Of a stretch of 21,889 nucleotides of DNA, positions 16,207-21,889 are shown piece after piece (the stretch's first letter is position 1; every line of letters starts with the position of its first letter). The notes beneath the pieces were generated by a model. It saw nothing but the letters and a program-made list of their open reading frames with translations, was not told where the DNA came from and ran no database searches. This DNA is from Bacillota bacterium. GTDB taxonomy: Bacteria; Bacillota; Clostridia; Christensenellales; CAG-138. The DNA lies in contig JAEYSE010000024.1 in NCBI GenBank assembly GCA_023435025.1, positions 1 through 21,889 on the forward strand, written 5' to 3'. A program made the position numbers and the translations under genes.

Positions 16207-16237
16207 CCGTTTGCTCTATTAAGGGCAGACGGTTTTT
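16207..16237 (+). terminator. Intrinsic terminator of the chemotaxis pair
   Basis: CCGTTTGCTC (16207-16216) pairs, with two G-T wobbles, with GGGCAGACGG (16223-16232), loop TATTAA, followed directly by TTTTT (16233-16237). It lies 166 bases after the cheW stop, with no gene between. Confidence 0.75.
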
Positions 16238-16276
16238 ATGTGAAAAGAGAGTAGTGATGCAAAAGATCATAGCAAT

Positions 16277-16402
16277 CCCGGCCGATAAATCGCTCCACTG
16301 GATCGATTTTTTACGCTGCTTCAAAATCCTCCAACGATTAACCCCAAATAATACCCGCCTAAATGACTTTTTTGCGGAGAAGGAGCGCCATCGGATTCGT
16401 CC
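16277..16402 (-). repeat. Decayed tRNA-associated repeat, copy 1
   Basis: This stretch is clearly related to 17927-18045. Both contain CCC-GCCG, then AATCGCTCCAC.GGA, TTTTTACGC.GCTTCAAA, TCCTCC, an ACCCGCCT remnant of the terminator stem, and GCGGAGAAGGAG, the 3' acceptor end of tRNA-Ser read on the plus strand (16374-16385). It continues into CGCCATCGGATTCGTC, which resembles 17868-17883 after copy 2. Mismatches and lost stem symmetry show it is degenerate. Strand is given as that of the tRNA genes. Confidence 0.65.
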
Positions 16403-16752
16403 TATGACTATGAGGTGGAAGATAATTTATCGCAAAGCTTAATACGAGTATTCTATTTCATCAGCTGTTCGAATTATTTTCCATGTTTTTGAAGGTAAAC
16501 TACTACTGTACGTCTGAATTCATATGGCTGAGATGCAGATGCCTTTATCGTGCAATTTTGATTAAAGATATATGGCCTTAACGGCCTATTTGTTTCACAA
16601 CATAACATCTTCCCTTATTAATCCATATACTATAGCAAATGCCCCCTGCGGTGACTTACCGTACTAGGCTTCCTCAAGCTTGCGGGTTTTAGTCTATTAC
16701 TGTTGAGCCATACGCAATTTTTTTATAACCGCGCATGGATGGGAGGAACAAC

Positions 16753-17688
16753 ATGGAATATAAAACCGGGGCACTTATAAGCCCTTCTGATATAAGGGAC
16801 TACAGCGTAAAAGCGCAGCCGCCTATGGCTATGCCTACGGAGTGGCTTGAAACACGTCTGCCCGCGATTGGTAAACAAAAGGTGAACAACTGCGTCAACT
16901 GGGCATTCGACAATGCTGCCGAAATGGTTCTTGGTAGCGTGTTCAGTCGGTCTTACCTTTATGGCGATCGTTTCCTGGAGCATTATCAGGGGTCGGGAAT
17001 GTACCCGAATGAGGCGCTTGAAATTGCACTTAAGCGTGGAAATGTTCTCTATCCGGCATGGCCAAATGAATATGAGGTTATGACTGCGCAGAATAAAACC
17101 ACAGCAGCTCAGGCAACGTTGCGTCCTTTAGCCGCCCAACACAAAATTGAGGCATATGCTCGCCTTACCACGCCGGATGAGATCAAAACCGCGCGCATGG
17201 CCAGTCTTGGGGTGTTCGTCAGCGTCCCTGTACAGTCTTGGAGGCCGAATCCGCAGGGCGTATGGCGCTGCCGCGAAATGGTCAACGGCAATCACATGCT
17301 GGCCCTTGTTGACTGGTCGGATAAGTACCCCGCCGATTTTCGCATGGCAAATAGTTGGGGGAAGTCTTGGGGGAAGAATGGGTTTTGTTACATCGAGGCC
17401 AGTGACATTTTCATAAATAACAACGTTTGGGCTATTGACTTTGGCAGCGATGAACCGAAGCCTCGACCTTCCCCGATCCGTAGGACGTTGCGAAATGGAA
17501 TGAAGGGAGACGATGTAAAGGAACTGCAGGGAAGGCTTATCAAGCTTGGTCTCGACCTTGGCAAATGGGGCGCAGACGGTTCTTTCGGAAGCGCTACTGA
17601 AACGGCGGTAAAGCTGTTTCAGGGGCGCAATGGACTAAAAGCTGATGGTATTGCCGGCCCCAAAACCTACGCGAAACTGGAGGAGTAA
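16753..17688 (+). CDS. Papain-like (C1A) cysteine peptidase with peptidoglycan-binding domain
   Basis: A 311-aa protein. The start is ATG 16753, because GGGAGG (16741-16746) lies 6 bases upstream; ATG 16735 sits in front of that site. Residues 1-230 form a papain-type peptidase with an SPSDIRDYS entry motif, nucleophile Cys47 (VNNCVNWAF), His181 (NGNHMLALVDW) and Asn200 (ANSWGKSWGKNGFCYI). Residues about 240-311 are a PG_binding_1 repeat (RNGMKGDDVKELQGRLIKLG, DGSFGSATETAVKLFQ, LKADGIAGPKTYAKL). There is no signal peptide or membrane helix, which is typical of phage lysins, released by a holin, and unlike a secreted cell-wall enzyme. It stands alone between copies of a tRNA-Ser-derived repeat. 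It could be a relic of an integrated element or a cytoplasmic protein exported by an unknown route. Its substrate, peptide cross-links or protein, is unknown. Confidence 0.85.
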   Translation: MEYKTGALISPSDIRDYSVKAQPPMAMPTEWLETRLPAIGKQKVNNCVNWAFDNAAEMVLGSVFSRSYLYGDRFLEHYQGSGMYPNEALEIALKRGNVLYPAWPNEYEVMTAQNKTTAAQATLRPLAAQHKIEAYARLTTPDEIKTARMASLGVFVSVPVQSWRPNPQGVWRCREMVNGNHMLALVDWSDKYPADFRMANSWGKSWGKNGFCYIEASDIFINNNVWAIDFGSDEPKPRPSPIRRTLRNGMKGDDVKELQGRLIKLGLDLGKWGADGSFGSATETAVKLFQGRNGLKADGIAGPKTYAKLEE

Positions 17689-17811
17689 CCTGTTGGCTCA
17701 TATGAGGCTTCGCACGGCGCAAGTCGGCGGGGGCACGAAATCCCGGGGCGGGCAAACGCGTCACAGGCGTGTTCGCTGTTCCGCCCTTCAAATTCCTCAA
17801 ATTTTCGCCAA

Positions 17812-17840
17812 GCAAAAAGCACCCTGTTGGGTGCTTTTGC
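17812..17840 (-). terminator. Terminator-type hairpin within repeat copy 2
   Basis: GCAAAAAGCACCC (17812-17824) pairs with GGGTGCTTTTGC (17829-17840) with one bulged A, loop TGTT. It has A and T tracts on both sides, so it may end transcripts in either direction. Its position relative to the duplicated tRNA end matches that of the true tRNA terminator. Confidence 0.6.
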
Positions 17841-17841
17841 C

Positions 17842-17863
17842 TGGCGGAGAAGGAGGGATTTGA
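17842..17863 (-). pseudogene. Detached 3' end of tRNA-Ser (22-nt exact copy)
   Basis: These 22 bases are identical to 18033-18054, the CCA end, acceptor strand and part of the T arm of tRNA-Ser(GCU). The match stops abruptly at 17864, where the T loop should continue. It cannot encode a tRNA. Such 3'-end copies are typical marks of integration at tRNA genes or of tandem duplication. Confidence 0.75.
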
Positions 17864-17895
17864 TTTCGGCCATCGGCATCGTCTTGCTTGTGCGT

Positions 17896-18032
17896 CGCAC
17901 CGCGCAAGCCGGCCTGGGCACGAAAGCCCAGCCGCTAAAATCGCTCCACCGGAGCAATTTTTAACGCGGCTTCAAATCCTCCTCAACTTAAACCAAAAAG
18001 CAAGACCCGCCTGAAAGGCGGGTTTTGCTTTT
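17896..18032 (-). repeat. tRNA-associated repeat, copy 3 (adjacent to the intact tRNA)
   Basis: This is the best preserved unit: CGCACCGCGCAAGCCGG, GGGCACGAAAGCCC, the stem ATCGCTCC-ACC-GGAGCAAT (one mismatch, C-A), GCTTCAAATCCTCCTCAA and the strong hairpin before tRNA-Ser(GCU). Copies 1 and 2 can be aligned to it. Confidence 0.65.
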
Positions 18033-18033
18033 T
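17995..18033 (-). terminator. Terminator of the tRNA-Ser pair
   Basis: A 17-bp stem with one G-T wobble, AAAAAGCAAGACCCGCC (17995-18011) and GGCGGGTTTTGCTTTTT (18017-18033), loop TGAAA. On the minus strand the RNA ends in a U-rich run directly after the CCA end of tRNA-Ser(GCU). Confidence 0.85.
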
Positions 18034-18124
18034 GGCGGAGAAGGAGGGATTTGAACCCTCGCGCCAGTTACCCCAGCCTACTCCCTTAGCAGGGGAGCCC
18101 CTTGAGCCACTTGGGTACTTCTCC
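18033..18124 (-). tRNA. tRNA-Ser (anticodon GCU)
   Basis: A 92-nt class II tRNA on the minus strand, with CCA encoded. Acceptor GGAGAAG (5' end at 18124) pairs with CTTCTCC, the discriminator is G, and the T arm is GAGGGTTCAAATCCCTC. The anticodon arm is CTCCC-CTGCTAA-GGGAG, giving anticodon GCU (reads AGC/AGU). The long variable arm is as expected for serine. It is the second gene of a two-tRNA transcript. Confidence 0.96.
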
Positions 18125-18146
18125 AGGCCTATAAAGTTGTGGCGGT

Positions 18147-18235
18147 TGGCGGAGAGAGAGGGATTCGAACCCCCGGTGCCTTGCGGCATCACTGGTTTTC
18201 AAGACCAGCTCCATAAACCACTCGGACATCTCTCC
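18147..18235 (-). tRNA. tRNA-Ser (anticodon UGA)
   Basis: An 89-nt class II tRNA on the minus strand, with CCA encoded. Acceptor GGAGAGA (5' end at 18235) pairs with TCTCTCC. The anticodon arm is CTGGT-CTTGAAA-ACCAG, giving UGA (reads UCN). The variable arm is TGATGCCGCAAGGCACCG and the T loop is TTCGAAT. It lies 22 bp upstream of tRNA-Ser(GCU) in transcription order and is first in the pair. Confidence 0.97.
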
Positions 18236-18253
18236 CTGATAGGAACGCTACTG

Positions 18254-18282
18254 ATTATAGCAAAACAACCGAACCCTGTCAA
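18254..18282 (-). promoter_or_regulatory. Consensus vegetative promoter of the tRNA-Ser pair
   Basis: Reading the minus strand, TTGACA (18282-18277), a 17-base spacer, then TATAAT (18259-18254). Both boxes match the sigma-A consensus exactly, and the first tRNA begins 18 bases after the -10 box. Confidence 0.9.
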
Positions 18283-18404
18283 GCAAAGACGGTGTAAGCT
18301 TAAGGCATCTTTTCGCGTGGGGCATGAGGGTGCTATATATAAGGAAGTGAACGCATCCGCGGGCAAAATCATAGAATGTTTACAGCATTCCCTGGGGGAT
18401 TTCA

Positions 18405-18433
18405 TTGACTTGCCCCTGGCGTTGTGCTATACT
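18405..18433 (+). promoter_or_regulatory. Promoter of asd
   Basis: TTGACT (18405-18410), spacer of 17, TATACT (18428-18433), about 65 bp before the asd start. It matches the sigma-A consensus at five of six positions in each box. I see no lysine riboswitch or T-box in the short leader. Confidence 0.8.
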
Positions 18434-18497
18434 TTCCCCCAATCGCATATTGCGTAGTAATATATGCAATATAATCGTACGAGGAGGACCATTTGAA

Positions 18498-19508
18498 ATG
18501 AAGCAGTACAACGTCGCGGTTGTCGGCGCGACCGGCATGGTCGGCCGTAAATTCCTGCAAGTGCTCGAAGAGCGCAAGCTTCCCGTAGCGAACTATTACC
18601 TGTTCGCCTCGAAACGTAGCGCCGGCACTACGTTGCCCTTCATGGGCAAAGAGTACACCGTGCGGGAACTGACCGAGACTTGCTTCGATGGCCTCGATAT
18701 AGACATCGCGCTGTTTTCGGCAGGCGGCGGCACATCCGAACAGTTTGCCCCTGTTGCCGCACGCGCAGGCGCGGTCGTGATCGATAATTCCAGCGCATGG
18801 CGCATGGACCCGGAGGTTCCCCTTGTGGTTCCGGAAGTTAATCCGGAGCACATCCCCATGTACAAGAACAAGGGCATTATCGCAAACCCCAACTGCTCCA
18901 CCATACAGGCGATGGTGGCGTTAAAGCCGCTGCACGAAGCGTATGGCCTCAAGCGCGTGGTGTATTCCACCTACCAGGCCGTATCCGGCGCGGGCCAGCA
19001 GGGCTATTCAGATTTGGAAGAGGGCATCAAGGGCAACCCGCCCAAGAAGTTCCCCCACGCTATTGCAGGCAACTGCCTGCCGCATATCGACTCTTTCCTG
19101 GATACCGGCTACACCAAGGAAGAGCAGAAGATGATCAATGAAAGCCAGAAGATACTTTCACTGCCCGAGCTTCGGGTTACCGCCACTACCGTGCGCGTAC
19201 CCGTGTTCCACGGCCACAGCGAAAGCATCAATGTGGAATTCGAGCGGCCCTTCGAGCTTACAGAGCTTGTGGAGGTGCTGCGGAATGCGCCCGGTATCAT
19301 CGTGCAGGACGATCCGAAGAACTATGTCTACCCAATGCCTGTTAATGCTGCGGATACCGACCCTGTCTATGTGGGCCGCATCCGTCGGGATTTCAGCGTA
19401 GAGAGCGGCATTAACTTCTGGTGCGTGGCGGACAATATTCGCAAGGGTGCGGCGACCAACGCCGTGCAGATTGCAGAAGAGCTTATCCGCCAGTGGGAGA
19501 ACGCATAA
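18498..19508 (+). CDS. asd: Aspartate-semialdehyde dehydrogenase
   Basis: A 336-aa enzyme that makes L-aspartate 4-semialdehyde from aspartyl phosphate with NADPH, the branch point to lysine/diaminopimelate, threonine and methionine. The N-terminal dinucleotide fold is clear (VAVVGATGMVGRKFLQVL), followed by the phosphate-binding FSAGGGTSEQF, catalytic Cys133 in NPNCSTIQ and His240 in VPVFHGHSESI. The C terminus (GAATNAVQIAEELI) is typical. The start is ATG 18498, 10 bases after GGAGG. A longer frame back to 18405 would begin inside the promoter and is rejected. It heads the group asd, dapA, dapB in pathway order. A hairpin and a separate promoter before dapA suggest asd is also made on its own transcript. 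Confidence 0.97.
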   Translation: MKQYNVAVVGATGMVGRKFLQVLEERKLPVANYYLFASKRSAGTTLPFMGKEYTVRELTETCFDGLDIDIALFSAGGGTSEQFAPVAARAGAVVIDNSSAWRMDPEVPLVVPEVNPEHIPMYKNKGIIANPNCSTIQAMVALKPLHEAYGLKRVVYSTYQAVSGAGQQGYSDLEEGIKGNPPKKFPHAIAGNCLPHIDSFLDTGYTKEEQKMINESQKILSLPELRVTATTVRVPVFHGHSESINVEFERPFELTELVEVLRNAPGIIVQDDPKNYVYPMPVNAADTDPVYVGRIRRDFSVESGINFWCVADNIRKGAATNAVQIAEELIRQWENA

Positions 19509-19522
19509 TTGAGCCCATTTTG

Positions 19523-19552
19523 CGGCGCAGGAGGAACATCCCTTCTGCGCCG
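19523..19552 (+). terminator. Hairpin after asd, weak terminator
   Basis: CGGCGCAG (19523-19530) pairs with CTGCGCCG (19545-19552), with partial pairing of AGG and CCC inside the loop, followed by TTTGTG. It starts 14 bases after the asd stop. The T-run is short. Confidence 0.5.
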
Positions 19553-19625
19553 TTTGTGCAAGTGCCGATTCATACAATTCCAATATCGGCGCGGCGGTGA
19601 TTTTTGTGCGCGGCGTTCGCCATTC

Positions 19626-19652
19626 GCTCAACGTAGGATGCTACGTTTGAGC
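19626..19652. repeat. Palindromic element upstream of dapA
   Basis: GCTCAACGTAG (19626-19636) pairs with CTACGTTTGAGC (19641-19652) with one bulged T, loop GATG. It lies in a GC-rich non-coding block between asd and the dapA promoter. It may be a dispersed REP-like repeat or an RNA structure; no second copy is in this window. Confidence 0.5.
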
Positions 19653-19713
19653 TGAGGCTCGTTGCCCCGCACCGAAAATTTTTACCGCCTTCGATACAAT
19701 TCTTGTTTTCCAC

Positions 19714-19722
19714 TGGTATAAT
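19714..19722 (+). promoter_or_regulatory. Extended -10 promoter of dapA
   Basis: TGGTATAAT (19714-19722) is a perfect TG-N-TATAAT extended -10 box 20 bp before the dapA ATG. No good -35 box is found at 16-18 bp, which extended -10 promoters do not need. The resulting leader would be very short. Confidence 0.6.
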
Positions 19723-19742
19723 ACAAAAAGGAGGAGACACCC

Positions 19743-20621
19743 ATGGCTATTTTTGAAGGCTCCGGCGTTGCCATCATCACACCGTTCTCCGGGAACGGCA
19801 TTGATTTTGACGCATTTACAACACTGATTGAGCGCCAGATAAAAGGAATAACGGATGCAATCATCGTTTGTGGAACCACGGGCGAAGCATCCACCATGAG
19901 CGCGGAGGAAAAGCGCGCTGCAATAGAATTCTGCGTGAAACAGGTAAACGGCCGCGTTCCCGTAATCGCGGGTACGGGCGGCAACAATACCGCAAACGTC
20001 ATAAGGGACAGCAAAGCTGCTGAAGAGCTCGGCGCGGACGGCCTTTTAATCGTTACGCCGTACTACAATAAAACCACGCAGGCGGGGCTTGTCGCCCATT
20101 ACGCTGCCGTCGCCAAGGCCGTTTCCCTTCCCATTATCGTATACAACGTGCCCGGCCGGACGGGCTTAAACCTGTTGCCTGCCACCATGAAAAAACTCAT
20201 GGAACATAAAAACATTGTGGGCATAAAAGAAGCATCCGGGAACATCGAACAGATCATCAACCTGGCAGCGCTATGTCCGGATCTGGACATTTATTCCGGT
20301 AACGACGATCATGTGCTGCCGTTGCTCGCTCTGGGCGGAAAAGGCGTTATTTCCACAATCGCAAACGTCATACCCGAAGATATGCATGAGCTATGCGCGG
20401 CATTTTTCCGCGGGGATATTGAAATGGCCCGCGCGCTGCAATTTAAGGTGCTGCCAATCTGGAGCGCGGCGTTTAGCGAGGTTAACCCCATACCCATCAA
20501 GACCATGTGCGCGATGCTGGGCTGGTGCGAGGATACCTTACGGCTCCCGCTTTGCCCCCCATCTGACTCAAACCGCGCGCTCATGGAAGCTGCCCTAAAA
20601 AATTACGGCCTGCTTTCCTAA
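19743..20621 (+). CDS. dapA: 4-hydroxy-tetrahydrodipicolinate synthase
   Basis: A 292-aa aldolase-type TIM-barrel enzyme that condenses pyruvate with aspartate semialdehyde, the first committed step to diaminopimelate, lysine and spore dipicolinate. Visible family marks are VAIITPF near the start, the GTTGEASTMS pyruvate/carboxylate-binding loop, Tyr134 in YNVPGRTG and the Schiff-base Lys162 in GIKEASGN; YSGNDDHVLPLLALGGKGVIS follows. Length is normal for the family. GGAGGAG lies 7-8 bases before ATG 19743. The gene sits 234 bp after asd behind its own extended -10 promoter, and dapB follows 29 bp later, so dapA and dapB form one unit. Confidence 0.97.
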   Translation: MAIFEGSGVAIITPFSGNGIDFDAFTTLIERQIKGITDAIIVCGTTGEASTMSAEEKRAAIEFCVKQVNGRVPVIAGTGGNNTANVIRDSKAAEELGADGLLIVTPYYNKTTQAGLVAHYAAVAKAVSLPIIVYNVPGRTGLNLLPATMKKLMEHKNIVGIKEASGNIEQIINLAALCPDLDIYSGNDDHVLPLLALGGKGVISTIANVIPEDMHELCAAFFRGDIEMARALQFKVLPIWSAAFSEVNPIPIKTMCAMLGWCEDTLRLPLCPPSDSNRALMEAALKNYGLLS

Positions 20622-20650
20622 AATAACAAGGAAACGAGCAAGGGGAAGTT

Positions 20651-21874
20651 ATGATTAAGGTCATTATCAACGGTGCGTGCGGCCAGATGGGGCGCACCAT
20701 CATGCGCCTGTGCAAGCAGAACAGTTCCGATTTTCAGGTATTGGCGGGCGTTGCGACCTACCAGTGCCCAGAGGCGGAGGGCATTTCTATTGTCAACGAT
20801 ATCATGAAGGCGCCCGCAGGCGCGGACGTAGTCATCGATTTTTCCCGCCCCGCGGCGCTTCCCAAGCTGGTGCAGTATTGCCAGGCGAACAAAATACGGC
20901 TGGTGATCGGCACCACGGGTTTGAGTGAAAACGACAAGCTCTCTTTGGAACGCGCATCAGCGAAGATCCCCGTATTCTTAAGCGGGAACATGTCGTTGGG
21001 CGTCAACCTACAGATCGAGCTGATTAAAAAAGCGGCTGCGGCCCTTGGTGACGCGTTTGACATTGAAATCACCGAAAAACACCACAACCTCAAGGTGGAC
21101 GCCCCCAGCGGAACGGCGCTGATGCTGGCGGACGCCGTCAGTACGCAGTTCCCTGCTGGCAAAGAGTATGTGTTCGGACGCCACACCAAGGACGTCCGCC
21201 GCAGCAAAAAAGAGATCGGCCTGCACTCCCTGCGCGGCGGTACCGTTGTGGGCGAGCATGAGGTGGAATTCTTCGGCCAGGACGAGGTCGTTTCCATCTC
21301 TCATAAGGCCTACTCCAAGCAGGTATTCGGGATGGGCGCGTTGCGCGCGGCACAGTACCTGATGCACAAGCAACCCGGCCTTTACAACATGCACGACATC
21401 GTCACGGAAAAAGACGTGCTTTCCCACTTGTATACCGACGACGATCAGGCTGTGATTACCATAAGCTCGCTGCCCAACGAGCCGGGCGTTTTGAGCCACA
21501 TATTCGGCCTCATCGCCCGCAACAACGTGTTTGTGGATATGATCAGCGTCACGGTACCCGGCTCCGTTTCCGGCAGCGTCAGCTTTTCACTGCCCAAGAC
21601 CCAACTTGCCACGGCGCTCAACGCGTTAAAAACGCTACGCCCGCTCTACATGGGTATGGATATCCACGCGCTTGACAACATCACGAAACTTACCGTAGAG
21701 GGTCCCGGTATGGCGGTACGTCATGGCGTGGCGGGGCAACTGTTCTCCGTGCTAGCGGAGGCGAACGTCAGTATCGAGCTTGTGACCACAAGCGAAACAA
21801 AGATTGCCTGCTGCATCAAGAACAGCGACGTCTCCACGGCCCTTGCGGTGATTGCAAGACAGTTTGAACTGTAA
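20651..21874 (+). CDS. dapB: 4-hydroxy-tetrahydrodipicolinate reductase fused to two aspartokinase-type ACT domains
   Basis: A 407-aa protein, about 150 residues longer than a usual DapB. Residues 1-250 are a complete reductase: nucleotide-binding GACGQMGRTI, DFSRP, VIGTTGLS, LSGNMSLGVN, the catalytic/substrate motif His144-His145-Asn-Leu-Lys148 followed by VDAPSGTAL, RGGTVVGEHEV and the C-terminal LYNMHDIV. It reduces the dihydrodipicolinate precursor with NAD(P)H. Residues about 266-407 are a tandem ACT region like the regulatory end of aspartokinase: ISSLPNEPGVLSHIFGLIARNN and VDMIS, then TKLTVEGPGMAVRHGVAGQLFSVL and TSETKIACCIK. Such regions in aspartokinase bind lysine or threonine, so allosteric feedback on this step is likely. 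The linker carries no stop or frameshift. The ribosome site AAGGGG is 7 bases before the ATG. Confidence 0.93.
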   Translation: MIKVIINGACGQMGRTIMRLCKQNSSDFQVLAGVATYQCPEAEGISIVNDIMKAPAGADVVIDFSRPAALPKLVQYCQANKIRLVIGTTGLSENDKLSLERASAKIPVFLSGNMSLGVNLQIELIKKAAAALGDAFDIEITEKHHNLKVDAPSGTALMLADAVSTQFPAGKEYVFGRHTKDVRRSKKEIGLHSLRGGTVVGEHEVEFFGQDEVVSISHKAYSKQVFGMGALRAAQYLMHKQPGLYNMHDIVTEKDVLSHLYTDDDQAVITISSLPNEPGVLSHIFGLIARNNVFVDMISVTVPGSVSGSVSFSLPKTQLATALNALKTLRPLYMGMDIHALDNITKLTVEGPGMAVRHGVAGQLFSVLAEANVSIELVTTSETKIACCIKNSDVSTALAVIARQFEL

Positions 21875-21889
21875 CGGCATAGCGAACAC

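Larger units (their letters stand above)
16041..16752. other. Gene-poor, AT-rich stretch
   Basis: About 710 bases without a credible gene. It contains a terminator for the chemotaxis genes (16207-16237), a decayed copy of a tRNA-associated repeat (16277-16402), and an AT-rich segment leading into the papain-like gene. The 62-codon open frame at 16254-16442 falls on the repeat and is not believed to be a gene. Confidence 0.6.
17711..17863 (-). repeat. tRNA-associated repeat, copy 2
   Basis: It shares with copy 3 the order CGCAC-GCGCAAG-CGG, GGGCACGAAA, a short palindrome, CTTCAAATTCCTCAA, a terminator-like hairpin and a tRNA-Ser 3' end. Identity is patchy, but the order and spacing are the same. 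Confidence 0.65.
17689..18032. other. Repeat-filled region between the papain-like gene and the tRNA genes
   Basis: About 340 bases with no credible gene. It is made of two imperfect tandem copies of one repeat unit (17711-17863 and 17896-18032), each ending in a terminator-type hairpin followed by the tRNA-Ser 3' end sequence. Open frames here, including one of 96 codons on the minus strand (17667-17957), simply run through both repeats. Confidence 0.7.

Noticed and set aside
16254..16442. 62-codon open frame on the plus strand
   Set aside because: It coincides with the decayed tRNA-associated repeat (16277-16402), and its composition follows the repeat, not a protein.
17667..17957. 96-codon open frame on the minus strand between the papain-like gene and the tRNAs
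   Set aside because: It crosses repeat copies 2 and 3 and a tRNA 3'-end copy; similar frames would arise wherever this repeat occurs.
17842..18235. CRISPR-like array in the repeat region
   Set aside because: The repeats are few, long, unequal and related to tRNA 3' ends and terminators; there are no regular spacers and no cas genes.
18434..18497. Lysine riboswitch or T-box in front of asd
   Set aside because: The leader after the -10 box is only about 65 bases, too short for either element. It contains just a short AT-rich inverted segment (GCATATTGC...ATATGCAATAT).
18405..18497. Longer N terminus for Asd (frame open back to 18405)
   Set aside because: The extension overlaps the promoter boxes and lacks a ribosome site, and the conserved dinucleotide fold begins right after ATG 18498.

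Overview
The window looks like a chromosomal segment of an anaerobic, spore-forming, motile Clostridia-type Bacillota. The evidence is a CwlD-type cortex amidase beside a PdaA-like deacetylase, a glycyl radical enzyme with its activase, an MCP with CheW, strong AGGAGG ribosome sites, TTG/GTG starts and CCA-encoding tRNA-Ser genes. I cannot name a species.

Layout. 1-371: C-terminal end of an ABC-F (Lsa/Vga-like) ATPase. 634-924: small one-helix membrane protein of unknown role. 975-2610: divergent cwlD-like amidase and a pdaA-like deacetylase broken by a frameshift. 2785-3861: two-domain helical/ferritin-like protein, closed by a strong bidirectional terminator. 3932-7584 (minus strand): a three-gene signalling operon of PocR-LuxR regulator, sensor histidine kinase, and response regulator with a degenerate HD-GYP-like domain. 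7882-13172 (plus strand, divergent): glycyl radical enzyme, MFS transporter and radical-SAM activating enzyme, separated by strong stem-loops. 13454-16040: a dCache-type chemoreceptor and CheW. 16041-18235: gene-poor stretch with one cytoplasm-type papain/peptidoglycan-binding protein, set among degenerate repeats that include copies of a tRNA-Ser 3' end, then tRNA-Ser(GCU) and tRNA-Ser(UGA). 18498-21874: asd, dapA and dapB of the diaminopimelate/lysine pathway; dapB carries a C-terminal pair of ACT domains of the aspartokinase type.

How the parts may work together. The central 12 kb reads as one catabolic and sensory module. A PocR-LuxR activator and a two-component system would sense the substrate, the divergent operon would import it (MFS) and convert it by glycyl radical chemistry, and the adjacent MCP/CheW pair could steer cells towards it. 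The enzyme's size (885 aa), the Cys-Val-Glu active-site motif, the MFS partner and the activase with two extra ferredoxin-like clusters fit best with arylacetate decarboxylases, but the substrate is not proven. A 48-bp nested palindrome lies between the divergent operons and is the best candidate operator.

The most unusual single gene is dapB-ACT-ACT, which suggests amino-acid feedback placed directly on dihydrodipicolinate reductase. The most unusual DNA structure is the set of tRNA-Ser-derived repeats flanking the papain-like gene.
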